DNA of 64,000 nucleotides from Stella humosa. GTDB taxonomy: Bacteria; Pseudomonadota; Alphaproteobacteria; ATCC43930; Allostellaceae. The position numbers and the translations under genes were made by a program. The DNA is taken from the NCBI RefSeq assembly GCF_006738645.1, contig NZ_AP019700.1:4570001-4634000 (forward strand), given 5' to 3'. A model generated the notes under the pieces. The model saw only the letters and a program-made list of their open reading frames with translations. It had not been told where the DNA came from and ran no database searches. Positions 53,631 to 61,836 of this stretch are shown one piece after another (the stretch's first letter is position 1; each line of letters opens with the position of its first letter).

Positions 53631-55397
53631 ATGATCCATCGAACCTGCCACGATGCGGGGACCCGCTTCCCCCCGAAATCGCCGAGCCAAGCCCTGCGCA
53701 TGCTGGGGGCGCTGGCCCTGGCCGCCGTCCTCGCCGGCCCCGTATTCACCCATGCGGCGTCGGCGGCCCAGCCGACCGTGCCGCCGCCTTCCGTGCGCGA
53801 GCGGCCGGCGATGCCGAGCTGGCTGGCGGATTTCGTGGGCGAGCAGTCTACCGCCCTGTCGGCCTGGCCCGGCCGCCAGGTGGGCCAGCTGCGGGAATTC
53901 TACGCCGCGGCCGACTTCGAGCCGCGCTGGACGGGCGAGGGCGGGCTGACCGATCGCGGCCGCGCATTGATGGCGACCCTGGCCCAATCCGAAGAGCATG
54001 GGCTGTCGCCCGACGCGCTGGGCGTCCCGGCCCTCCAGGCGATGGTGGAGCGGGCCGATCCCGCCGCCCGGCCGCAGCTCGAGCTGGCCCTGACCGGCGC
54101 GCTGATGCGCTATGCCGGCTGGCTGCTGGGCGTCGAGCGCGAGGACGGCGCGCCGCGCCATCCCGTGTTTGTGCTGGCCCAGGACCAGCTCGACCCGCGC
54201 GAGCTGGCGCGCCTGATCGACACGGGCGACATGCGCCAGCTCGTGGCGACGCTGTCGCCCGCCCACAGCCAGTACCAGCGCCTGCTGGCCGCGCGCCGCG
54301 TCTACAAGGAGCGGGTCGCCCAGCAGGCCGCCAGCCCGAAGATCCCGGCCGGTGCCACGATCCGCGCCGGCTACAACGACCCGCGGGTGCCCGCGATCCG
54401 CGCCCGCATGGCCGCCATGGGCCACGACGTCGCCACCACCGGCGATGCCAACCACTACGACCCGAAGCTGCGCCAGGCCGTGATGCAGTTCCAGGCCGCC
54501 AACCGGCTGCAGCCCGACGGCAGCGTCGGCCGCGCCGTCCTGGCTGCCATGAATGCCGGGCCGGCCGACCGGCTGGTGCAGATCGACGCGACGCTGGAGC
54601 GGTGGCGTCGGATGCCGCGCGACCTCGGCGCCCGCCATGTCCTGGTGAACGTCCCCGCCTACACCATGTCGGTGATGGAAGGGGACCGCGCGTCGATGCA
54701 GATGAAGGTCGTGGTCGGCACCCGCGCCCGCCAGACCCCGACCTTCTCGTCGCGCCTGGCGACGGTCGAGATCAACCCGACCTGGTCGGTGCCCGCGCGC
54801 CTGGCGGCCGAGGACATCCTGCCGGCGATCCGTCGCAACCCGAACTACCTGGAGGAGCACAATATCCGCGTGCTCGCCGTGGTCGACGGGCGCGTGCGCC
54901 AGATCAATTCGGCCGAGATCGACTGGGAGCAGCATGGCGGCCGCAACATGCCGTTCCGCTTCCGCCAGGACCCGGGTGCGGGCAACTCGCTCGGCAAGGT
55001 CAAGATGATGCTGCCGAACGACGAGGCCATCTATCTGCACGACACGCCCAAGCGCAGCCTGTTCCAGCGCACGGCACGGGCCTACAGCTCTGGCTGCATC
55101 CGGCTGGAGAAGCCCGACCTGTTCGCCAACCTGCTGCTGACCGAGGGGGCCGGCTGGTCGCAGGACCAGATCGACGGCGCCTTCGCCCAGCGCGGCACGC
55201 GCGCCGTGCCGCTGCGCGACAGCATGAACGTGCACATCGCCTACCTGACCGCGTGGGTGGAGGATGACGGGAAGCTCACTTTCCACGACGATATCTACAG
55301 CCAGGACGACCGCGTGGTGCAGATGATCCAGGCCCGCCGCGCCCTGCCGGCGCCGCCCTCGCCGGAGCGGATGCGGACGGCCTCGGCCCGCGACTGA
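53631..55397 (+). CDS. L,D-transpeptidase (YcbB/LdtD-like)
   Basis: The 588-residue protein has a signal or membrane segment (MLGALALAAVLAGPVF near residues 25-40) and a scaffold domain (about 70-240). A peptidoglycan-binding repeat with MGHDVATTGDANHYDPKLRQ follows. The YkuD catalytic domain has HDTPKRSLF and the nucleophile Cys489 in SSGCIRLEKP. It forms 3-3 cross-links in peptidoglycan. It is divergent from the A2M/PbpC pair, so three neighbouring genes serve the cell wall. ATG 53631 is used; an internal ATG at 53703 could also start the signal peptide. Confidence 0.92.
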   Translation: MIHRTCHDAGTRFPPKSPSQALRMLGALALAAVLAGPVFTHAASAAQPTVPPPSVRERPAMPSWLADFVGEQSTALSAWPGRQVGQLREFYAAADFEPRWTGEGGLTDRGRALMATLAQSEEHGLSPDALGVPALQAMVERADPAARPQLELALTGALMRYAGWLLGVEREDGAPRHPVFVLAQDQLDPRELARLIDTGDMRQLVATLSPAHSQYQRLLAARRVYKERVAQQAASPKIPAGATIRAGYNDPRVPAIRARMAAMGHDVATTGDANHYDPKLRQAVMQFQAANRLQPDGSVGRAVLAAMNAGPADRLVQIDATLERWRRMPRDLGARHVLVNVPAYTMSVMEGDRASMQMKVVVGTRARQTPTFSSRLATVEINPTWSVPARLAAEDILPAIRRNPNYLEEHNIRVLAVVDGRVRQINSAEIDWEQHGGRNMPFRFRQDPGAGNSLGKVKMMLPNDEAIYLHDTPKRSLFQRTARAYSSGCIRLEKPDLFANLLLTEGAGWSQDQIDGAFAQRGTRAVPLRDSMNVHIAYLTAWVEDDGKLTFHDDIYSQDDRVVQMIQARRALPAPPSPERMRTASARD

Positions 55398-55415
55398 CCG
55401 GAAGGTTCTGCCAAG

Positions 55416-55451
55416 GGGGCCGCGCCGGGCAGCCGGCGCGGCCCCTTCTCG
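55416..55451 (+). terminator. Terminator after the L,D-transpeptidase
   Basis: GGGGCCGCGCCGG (55416-55428) pairs over 13 bp with CCGGCGCGGCCCC (55433-55445) across a 4-base loop and is followed by TTCTCG. It lies 18 bases after the stop and just before the convergent amine-oxidase gene, so it may serve both. Confidence 0.82.
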
Positions 55452-55460
55452 TTTCCGCTT

Positions 55461-56762
55461 CTACGCTGCCTTGGGCCGCTGGCGGGCGCGCCAGCCGTCG
55501 CGCAGCTTGTGGCCCCAATAGATGGTCTGGGCGGCGGGCCGGGCGAACGGGCCGCCGGTGAAGGCCAGGCCGAAGGGCTGGAACAGCCGGTACTCGTCGC
55601 CGCCGTCGGCGATCGCCCGGGCGACGACCGCGGCCCCGGCCGTCGTCGCCGACATGCCGTGCCCGCCGAACCCCATGCAGTACCAGACGCCGGGCGACAG
55701 GCTGCCGATCAGCGGCATCTTGTGCTTGGGGTAGCCCATGGTGCCACCCCAGGCGACCTCCACCTTCACGTCGGCCAGTTGCGGATAGACCGCCAGCATG
55801 TCGCGATGCAGGGCCGCCGCGATCCGTTCGGCCGGGGGGTGGAAGGTGCTGACCCGGCCGCCCCAGAGGATGCGGGTGTCGGCCAGCGGCCGGTAATAGT
55901 CGTTGCAGAAGCGCGTGTCCGAGACGCCGTGCGGCACGCCGATGACGGACGCCAGGCGGTCGCCCAGCGGCTCCGTCAGCATGACGTAGGTCGCGACCGG
56001 CACGGTCGCCATCGACAGGCGCGTGTGCAGCATGCCGACATAGCCGCCGCAGGCGAACACCACCTCGCGCGCCCGCACCCGGCCGGCCGCCGTCCGTACC
56101 TCCTTCACCGCGCCGTCCAGGCTGTGGCCGGTGGCGGGCGAGGCCTCGTGGATCACGGCCCCGGCGGCAGCGGCGGCGGCGGCGATGCCGCGGGCATAGT
56201 TCAGCGAGTGGAGATGGACCGAGCCCTTCAGCAGGACGGCGTCGCTGTAGCGGTCCGTCGCCAACGCCGCGCGCAGCCGTTCGGCCGACCAGTGCTCCAG
56301 CGTGGTGACGCCGAAGCGCTCGGCCATGAAGTCGATGTCGCGCTCCAGCCCCGGCCCCTCCTCGGCCAGACCCGCCTTCAGGATGCCGGGCACGACCGGG
56401 CCGCATTCGATCCCGAAACGGGCAATGCGCCGGTGGATCGTCTGCACCGCCTCCAGCGTCAGGCCGTAGAGCCGGCGGGCATCGGCCGGCCCGACGCGCT
56501 CGATCAGGCGCTTGGCGCCCAGCGAATAGCCGGCGCCGACGAAGCCGCCGTTGCGGCCAGACGCGCCCCAGCCGACGCGCTGGGCTTCCAGCAGCACGAC
56601 GCGGCGGCCGCGCTCGGCCAGTTCCAGCGCCAGGTTGAGGCCGGCCAGGCCGCCGCCGACGATGCAGGTGTCGGCCTCGGCATCGCCGATAAGCGCAGGC
56701 CAGCGCCGGTCGTCGGCGCGGGTCCGGGCATAGAAGCTGTCGACATATTGGGGCTCGGTCAT
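55461..56762 (-). CDS. FAD-dependent oxidoreductase (PuuB/OrdL-like, DAO family)
   Basis: The 433-residue protein has the FAD motif CIVGGGLAGLNLALELAERG, then GWGASGRNGGFVGAGYSLG and the C-terminal GFGGHGMSATTAGA. It resembles gamma-glutamylputrescine oxidase and sarcosine-oxidase-like enzymes that oxidise amines. ATG 56762 (MTEPQYVDSFYARTR) is the typical start; the frame continues open upstream, but without conservation. It is divergent from the TRAP binding protein, suggesting the imported compound could be an amine or an N-containing acid. Confidence 0.88.
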   Translation of the reverse strand: MTEPQYVDSFYARTRADDRRWPALIGDAEADTCIVGGGLAGLNLALELAERGRRVVLLEAQRVGWGASGRNGGFVGAGYSLGAKRLIERVGPADARRLYGLTLEAVQTIHRRIARFGIECGPVVPGILKAGLAEEGPGLERDIDFMAERFGVTTLEHWSAERLRAALATDRYSDAVLLKGSVHLHSLNYARGIAAAAAAAGAVIHEASPATGHSLDGAVKEVRTAAGRVRAREVVFACGGYVGMLHTRLSMATVPVATYVMLTEPLGDRLASVIGVPHGVSDTRFCNDYYRPLADTRILWGGRVSTFHPPAERIAAALHRDMLAVYPQLADVKVEVAWGGTMGYPKHKMPLIGSLSPGVWYCMGFGGHGMSATTAGAAVVARAIADGGDEYRLFQPFGLAFTGGPFARPAAQTIYWGHKLRDGWRARQRPKAA

Positions 56763-56834
56763 GCCCCATTCCTGCCAAGCCGGTCGGCGGCACGCAAGCC
56801 CGCTCGATCTCGGGAAGGGTGATGACACCTGCTC

Positions 56835-56856
56835 CACAACCAGGGTAGCTTGTGGA
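56835..56856. promoter_or_regulatory. Dyad between the amine-oxidase and TRAP genes
   Basis: CCACAA (56835-56840) and TTGTGG (56851-56856) form a perfect 6-bp inverted repeat with a 10-base spacer in the 145-base divergent region. It may be a regulator site for both directions. No regulator gene is adjacent. Confidence 0.4.
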
Positions 56857-56907
56857 TTAAGTCGGCATGAAGCCGGCGCCAATTGCTATCGGGAGTGGAA
56901 TAGGCCA

Positions 56908-58035
56908 ATGACGACCAAGCAGCAGACGGGCACCCCCGTCGGCGCGGGACGCCGCCGCGTCCTCAAAGGCATGGCGCTTGCCGGCGTGGCAGCCGGCGCC
57001 AGCCTGGCAGCCCCCAGTGTCTCGCGCGCCCAGACGGTGAGCTGGAAGTTCCAGAGCACCTGGCCGACGAAGGACATCTTCCACGAGTTCGCGGTCGACT
57101 TCGCGCGCCGCGTCAACGAGATGGCGGGCGGCCGGCTCAAGCTGGACGTGCTGGCGGCGGGCGCCGTCGTGCCGGCCTTCCAGATGCAGGACGCGGTCAA
57201 TGCCGGCATCCTCGATGGCGGGCATGGCGTCTGCGCCTACTGGTACGGCAAGCACAAGGCGTTCTCGCTGTTCGGCACGCCGCCGGCACTCGGCTGGAAC
57301 GCCACCAACTTCCTCGGCTGGTTCCACTATGGCGGCGGCGAGAAGCTCTACAACGAGCTGGTCAACGATATCCTGAAGCTGAACATCGTGGGCTTCCTGT
57401 CGGCGCCGATGCCGACCCAGCCGCTCGGCTGGTTCAAGAAGGAAATCAAGAGCGCCGACGACCTGAAGAACCTCAAGTACCGCACGGTCGGGCTGTCGGC
57501 CGACCTGTTCAAGGAGATGGGGGCGGCCGTCACCATCCTGGCCGGCGGCGAGATCGTGCCCGCCATGGACCGCGGCCTGCTCGACGCGGCCGAGTTCAAC
57601 AACCCGTCGTCCGACTTCCTGCTCGGCTTCGCCGACGTGTCGAAGTTCTACATGGTGCAGAGCTACCACCAGTCGGCGGAGAGCTTCGAGATCATCTTCA
57701 ACAAGCGCAAGTACGACGCGCTGCCGGCCGAGCTGCGGGCGATCATCAAGTACGCCTCGGAAGCGGCCTCCTCGGACATGATCTGGAAGGCGCTCGATCG
57801 CTACTCCAAGGACCTGGAGGAGCTGAAGAAGAAGGGCGTCAACGTCGTCAAGACGCCGGACTCGGTCCTCGATGCCCAGCTCAAGGCGTGGGACAAGGTG
57901 ATCGAGGCCCAGTCCAAGGAGGCCTTCTTCGCCAAGGTGATCGCCTCGCAGAAGGAGTGGGCGAAGCGGACGCTGGCCTATGAGCGGGCCAACAACGTGT
58001 CGGGCGACATGGCCTACAAGCACTTCTTCGGCTGA
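56908..58035 (+). CDS. TRAP transporter substrate-binding protein (DctP family, Tat signal)
   Basis: The 375-residue protein has a twin-arginine-type signal: GRRRVLKGMALAGVAAGASL and cleavage near SRAQ. The DctP fold starts SWKFQSTWPTKDIFHEFAVD. Conserved features include the arginine in LKYRTVGLSADLFKEMG that contacts carboxylate ligands. This branch (TakP/mannitol-type) binds organic acids. The membrane subunits follow, separated by a strong hairpin. Confidence 0.93.
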   Translation: MTTKQQTGTPVGAGRRRVLKGMALAGVAAGASLAAPSVSRAQTVSWKFQSTWPTKDIFHEFAVDFARRVNEMAGGRLKLDVLAAGAVVPAFQMQDAVNAGILDGGHGVCAYWYGKHKAFSLFGTPPALGWNATNFLGWFHYGGGEKLYNELVNDILKLNIVGFLSAPMPTQPLGWFKKEIKSADDLKNLKYRTVGLSADLFKEMGAAVTILAGGEIVPAMDRGLLDAAEFNNPSSDFLLGFADVSKFYMVQSYHQSAESFEIIFNKRKYDALPAELRAIIKYASEAASSDMIWKALDRYSKDLEELKKKGVNVVKTPDSVLDAQLKAWDKVIEAQSKEAFFAKVIASQKEWAKRTLAYERANNVSGDMAYKHFFG

Positions 58036-58045
58036 TCCGACCGCG

Positions 58046-58085
58046 ACGGCCGCCGCCCCGGAAGCCCGGGCGGCGGCCGTTTCTT
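58046..58085 (+). terminator. Hairpin between TRAP binding-protein and membrane genes
   Basis: ACGGCCGCCGCCC (58046-58058) and GGGCGGCGGCCGT (58068-58080) form a 13-bp perfect stem with a 9-base loop, then TTCTT. It lies 10 bases after the dctP stop. Such a site allows more binding protein than transporter to be made by partial termination or mRNA protection. Confidence 0.8.
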
Positions 58086-58144
58086 GCCCGGCCCGGTCGG
58101 GCACCCTGGACATTCCCCGTGACCATGGGGGCGACGCCACCCGC

Positions 58145-58726
58145 ATGAACCGCATCCTGTTCGCGATCGACGCACTCAGCACCTGGGTCGGCAAGGCGTT
58201 CGCCTGGTCCATCGTCGTCCTGACGCTGGCCATCGTCTGGGAGGTCTTCTCCCGCTACGTCCTGAAGACGCCGACCGACTGGGCTTTCGACGTCAGCTAC
58301 ATGCTGTACGGCACGCTGTTCATGATGGCGGGCGCCTACACCCTGTCGCGCAACGGCCATGTCCGCGGCGACTTCCTCTATCGACAGTGGTCGCCCCGCA
58401 CCCAGGCCGGGCTCGACCTCGTCCTCTATGTCCTCTTCTTCTTCCCCGGCATCCTGGCGCTGATCTATGCCGGCTTCGGCTTCGCGAAGATGTCGTGGAT
58501 GTTCAACGAGCACAGCTCGAACAGCCCGAACGGCCCGCCCCTCTATCATTTCAAGACGCTGATCCCGATCACCGGCGTGCTGATGCTGCTGCAGGGCCTG
58601 GCCGAGGCGGCGCGCTGCGTCATCTGCCTGCGCACCGGTCAATGGCCGCAGCGGCTCCACGACGTGGAGGAGCTGGAGAAGGTCATCCTCGAACAGAAGG
58701 CCCACGAGCGCGGGGAAGTGGCATGA
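58145..58726 (+). CDS. TRAP transporter small permease (DctQ family)
   Basis: The 193-residue protein has four membrane segments and the DctQ pattern AIVWEVFSRYVLKTPTDWAF with SRNGHVRGDFLY. The C-terminal tail is charged and cytoplasmic (LHDVEELEKVILEQKAHERG). Its stop overlaps the start of the large permease (ATGA). Confidence 0.92.
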   Translation: MNRILFAIDALSTWVGKAFAWSIVVLTLAIVWEVFSRYVLKTPTDWAFDVSYMLYGTLFMMAGAYTLSRNGHVRGDFLYRQWSPRTQAGLDLVLYVLFFFPGILALIYAGFGFAKMSWMFNEHSSNSPNGPPLYHFKTLIPITGVLMLLQGLAEAARCVICLRTGQWPQRLHDVEELEKVILEQKAHERGEVA

Positions 58727-60042
58727 CCGACCCCCAGCTCGGCGTCTTCATGCTGGCGCTGTTCGTCGTCGCCATCATGCTGGGCTTCCCCATCGCCTTC
58801 ACGCTGATGGCGCTGGGGGTGGGCTTCGGCTACATGGCCATGGGCGACACCGTCTTCCAGCTCGTGGTCCAGCGCACCTATTCGGTGATGGCCAACGACG
58901 TCCTCATCTCGGTCCCGCTCTTCGTCTTCATGGGCTACATCATCGAGCGGGCGAACATCCTCGACCGGTTGTTCAAGTCTCTGCTGCTGGCCGCCAGCGG
59001 GCTGCCGGGCGCGCTGGCCGTGGCCACGCTCGTCACCTGCGCCCTGTTCGCGACGGCAACCGGCATCGTCGGCGCGGTGGTGACGCTAATGGGCCTGCTC
59101 GCCTTCCCCGCCATGCTGCGCTACGGCTACGACGAGCGGCTGGCGGCCGGCGTGATCTGCGCGGGCGGGTGCCTCGGCATCCTGATACCGCCCAGCGTCA
59201 TGCTCATTCTCTATGGCGCCACGGCCGGCGTCTCGGTCGTGAAGCTCTATGCCGGCGCCTTCTTTCCCGGCCTGATGCTGGCCGGGCTCTATATCGCCTA
59301 CGTCATGATCCGGGCGTGGCTGAATCCATCGCTGGCACCGCCCCTGCCCAAGGCCGAGCGCAACGTACCCCTCGGGACCGTGCTGGGCGGGTTGGCCACC
59401 TCGTTCGTGCCGTTGGCATTCCTGATCGCCTCGGTGCTGGGCGCCATCCTGTTCGGCTTGGCCACGCCATCGGAGGCGGCCGCCATCGGTGCGCTGGGCA
59501 GCGTCTTCCTGGCCGCGGTCTACCGCTCGCTCGATTTCCGCAAGCTGAAGGAGTCGGTGTTCCTGACGGCGCGCACCTCGGCCATGGTGTGCTGGCTCTT
59601 CGTCGGGTCCTTCATCTTCTCGTCGATCTTCGCGTATCTCGGCGGGCAGGCGGTGATCGAGAAGTTCGTGCTCGACCTCGACCTGACGCCCCTCACCTTC
59701 CTCTTGCTGACCCAGCTCATCATCTTCGTGCTCGGCTGGCCGCTGGAGTGGACCGAGATCATCATCATCTTCGTGCCGATCTTCCTGCCGCTGCTGAAGC
59801 ATTTCGACATCGACCCGCTGTTCTTCGGCCTGCTGATCGCGCTCAACATCCAGACCTCGTTCCTGTCGCCTCCCGTAGCCATGGCGCCCTTCTACCTGAA
59901 GGGGGTGGCGCCGGCGCACGTCTCGATCAACCAGATATTCCGAGGAGTCATGCCCTTCATGGGGCTGGTCCTGGTGGCGATGGCGCTGTTCTACACCTTC
60001 CCCGGCATCGGCATGTGGCTGCCGGAATATCTCTACCGCTAG
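58723..60042 (+). CDS. TRAP transporter large permease (DctM family)
   Basis: The 439-residue protein has about 12 membrane segments and DctM motifs AGGCLGILIPPSVMLILYGA (first 20) and PLEWTEIIIIFVPIFLPLL near the C-terminal sodium site. LSPPVAMAPFYLKGVAP is another conserved segment. It imports the DctP-bound acid using a sodium gradient. It is the last gene of the three-gene TRAP operon. Confidence 0.94.
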   Translation: MTDPQLGVFMLALFVVAIMLGFPIAFTLMALGVGFGYMAMGDTVFQLVVQRTYSVMANDVLISVPLFVFMGYIIERANILDRLFKSLLLAASGLPGALAVATLVTCALFATATGIVGAVVTLMGLLAFPAMLRYGYDERLAAGVICAGGCLGILIPPSVMLILYGATAGVSVVKLYAGAFFPGLMLAGLYIAYVMIRAWLNPSLAPPLPKAERNVPLGTVLGGLATSFVPLAFLIASVLGAILFGLATPSEAAAIGALGSVFLAAVYRSLDFRKLKESVFLTARTSAMVCWLFVGSFIFSSIFAYLGGQAVIEKFVLDLDLTPLTFLLLTQLIIFVLGWPLEWTEIIIIFVPIFLPLLKHFDIDPLFFGLLIALNIQTSFLSPPVAMAPFYLKGVAPAHVSINQIFRGVMPFMGLVLVAMALFYTFPGIGMWLPEYLYR

Positions 60043-60147
60043 GGGCAAGCGCTTGCGCCGCCGTGCCTGGATTGACGGTCAGCCCCTCCGGTCTCTAGAC
60101 ATTCTGCCTGGAGGCCACGGGGCTGATCGTCGGGGAGCGTACGAGGA

Positions 60148-60876
60148 ATGACGTTGGATGAAGTGCGGTTGCTGACCGCCAAGCGCCTGGCCGCCGTCGA
60201 TCCCGTCAACCAGCCGTTCCCGCACGCCTTCATCCGCGACGTCTTTCCCGAGCCGTTCTACCGCGCCCTGCGCGCGAACCTGCCGCCGGAGGAGGCGCTG
60301 GTGCCGTCGGACCGCATACAGTCCGGCAATCCCTACGGCGCCCACCGCAAGCAGTTCCCGATCGACCCGCCGCACCTGGACGCCATGGACGCCGACCGGC
60401 AGGCCTTCTGGCGACCCGTCTACAAATGGCTGCGCAGCGGCGAGTTCGTAACGCAGGTGGTCAGCCGTTTCGCCCCCGGCATCCAGGCGCGCTTCGGGTC
60501 GCAGCCGCTCGACCTGATCAGCCGGATCGAGGTCAACATCGACGGCGAGAGCTACGCCATCCGGCCGCACACCGACAACCCGCGCAAGATGCTGACGATG
60601 CTCTTCTACCTGCCCGAGGATGATTCCCGGGCCGACCTCGGCACCTCGATCTACGCGCCGAAGAAGGCCGGCTACGTCTCCGAGCAGACCATGCAGCACG
60701 AATTCGAGGAATTCGACGAGGTCGAGCGTTTCCCCTACATTCCCAATAGCTGCCTGGCTTTCCTGAAGACCGCCAACTCGTTCCACGGGCGGCCGACCAT
60801 CACCGGCCCGGCCGTGCGCCGGCCCATGCTGTTCATCATGATCCAGCATCGCCGGGAGATGCCGCAGGTGCGCTAG
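60148..60876 (+). CDS. 2-oxoglutarate/Fe(II)-dependent oxygenase-like protein
   Basis: The 242-residue protein has a double-stranded beta-helix with iron ligands His141 and Asp143 (IRPHTDNP) and His213 (NSFHGRP). An arginine about 11-12 residues later is a candidate 2-oxoglutarate contact. The N-terminal part (NQPFPHAFIRDVFPEPFYR) is typical of a bacterial group near surface-glycan or sulfotransferase genes. The substrate is unknown. The gene stands alone between the TRAP operon and a PhnB-like gene. Confidence 0.83.
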   Translation: MTLDEVRLLTAKRLAAVDPVNQPFPHAFIRDVFPEPFYRALRANLPPEEALVPSDRIQSGNPYGAHRKQFPIDPPHLDAMDADRQAFWRPVYKWLRSGEFVTQVVSRFAPGIQARFGSQPLDLISRIEVNIDGESYAIRPHTDNPRKMLTMLFYLPEDDSRADLGTSIYAPKKAGYVSEQTMQHEFEEFDEVERFPYIPNSCLAFLKTANSFHGRPTITGPAVRRPMLFIMIQHRREMPQVR

Positions 60877-60909
60877 CGCCGCGCGGGCGGGCAACGGAGA
60901 GGACCTGCC

Positions 60910-61314
60910 ATGAAGGTGGAAGCATACCTGTTCTTCGACGGCCGCTGCGATGAGGCGATCGACTTCTACAAGGCGGCGATCGGCGCCCACTCCGTGTACA
61001 TCATGCGGTTCAAGGAGAGCCCCGAGCCGGCCATGGTACCGCCCGGAGCCGGCGACAAGGTGATGCATGCCAGCTTCCAGGTCGGCCAGACGACGATCAT
61101 GGCCTCGGACGGGCAATGCGGCGGCCAGCCGCAGTTCCAGGGCTCTGCGCTGGCGCTGACGGTGGCAGACGAGGCCGAGGCCCAGCGCCTGTTCGCGGCC
61201 CTCGGCGACGGCGGTCAGGTACAGATGCCGATGGCCCGGACCTTCTTCTCGCCGGCCTTCGGCATGGTCGCCGACCGCTTCGGCGTCTCCTGGATGGTGC
61301 TTTCGGACCCCTGA
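60910..61314 (+). CDS. PhnB-like VOC protein
   Basis: The 134-residue protein follows the PhnB/YjdN pattern: LFFDGRCDEAIDFYKAAIGA, then GDKVMHASFQVGQTTIMASD and the end MVADRFGVSWMVLS. The family has the VOC fold, usually without known activity. It lies 33 bases after the oxygenase and may be co-transcribed. Its stop is 4 bases from the convergent acetyltransferase. Confidence 0.88.
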   Translation: MKVEAYLFFDGRCDEAIDFYKAAIGAHSVYIMRFKESPEPAMVPPGAGDKVMHASFQVGQTTIMASDGQCGGQPQFQGSALALTVADEAEAQRLFAALGDGGQVQMPMARTFFSPAFGMVADRFGVSWMVLSDP

Positions 61315-61318
61315 GCGG

Positions 61319-61771
61319 CTACCGGCCGAGGTCGATGCGGAACTGGACATAGTCCGTCCGCCGGGCGACCCGCTGGTAGAGGGCGATCGCCGCGGCGTTG
61401 TCGGGCTCGCTTACCCAGTAGATCCGCCGCCAGCCCTCGGCCCGGCCGCGCGCCTCCAGGTGGCCGATCAGGACGCCGCCGATCCCCTGTCCCCGGGCGT
61501 CGGCCGCGACCCACAGGTCTTCCAGGTAGCAGACCGGCCGCAGCGTGAAGGTGTGCGGGTGCAGGATGTAGTGGGCAAGGCCCAGCGCCGCGCCGGACGC
61601 ATCGCGGGCGATGGCCGCGTGCATCGGGAAGTCCGGGTCGAGGATGCGCTGCCACAATCCGTCGATCACGGCGTCCGTCATGGCGGCCGCCCCGTGATGG
61701 GCGCAATTGGCCCGCCACATCGCCTCCCAGGCCGCCCGGTCTTCCAGTCCGGCCTCGCTCACCTGCTGCAT
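61319..61771 (-). CDS. GNAT-family N-acetyltransferase
   Basis: The 150-residue protein has the GNAT acetyl-CoA motif: CYLEDLWVAADARGQGIGGV with the Q/R-x-x-G-x-G/A pattern, followed by the C-terminal VSEPDNAAAIALYQRVA. The acceptor is unknown. It probably follows the efflux pump gene on the same strand (66-base gap). Confidence 0.88.
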   Translation of the reverse strand: MQQVSEAGLEDRAAWEAMWRANCAHHGAAAMTDAVIDGLWQRILDPDFPMHAAIARDASGAALGLAHYILHPHTFTLRPVCYLEDLWVAADARGQGIGGVLIGHLEARGRAEGWRRIYWVSEPDNAAAIALYQRVARRTDYVQFRIDLGR

Positions 61772-61836
61772 TGCCCCTCCCGGCGCGTTGCGGAGGTTGT
61801 TGCCGCGACGGGGGCAGGCTGGTCAACCCCGGCCGG

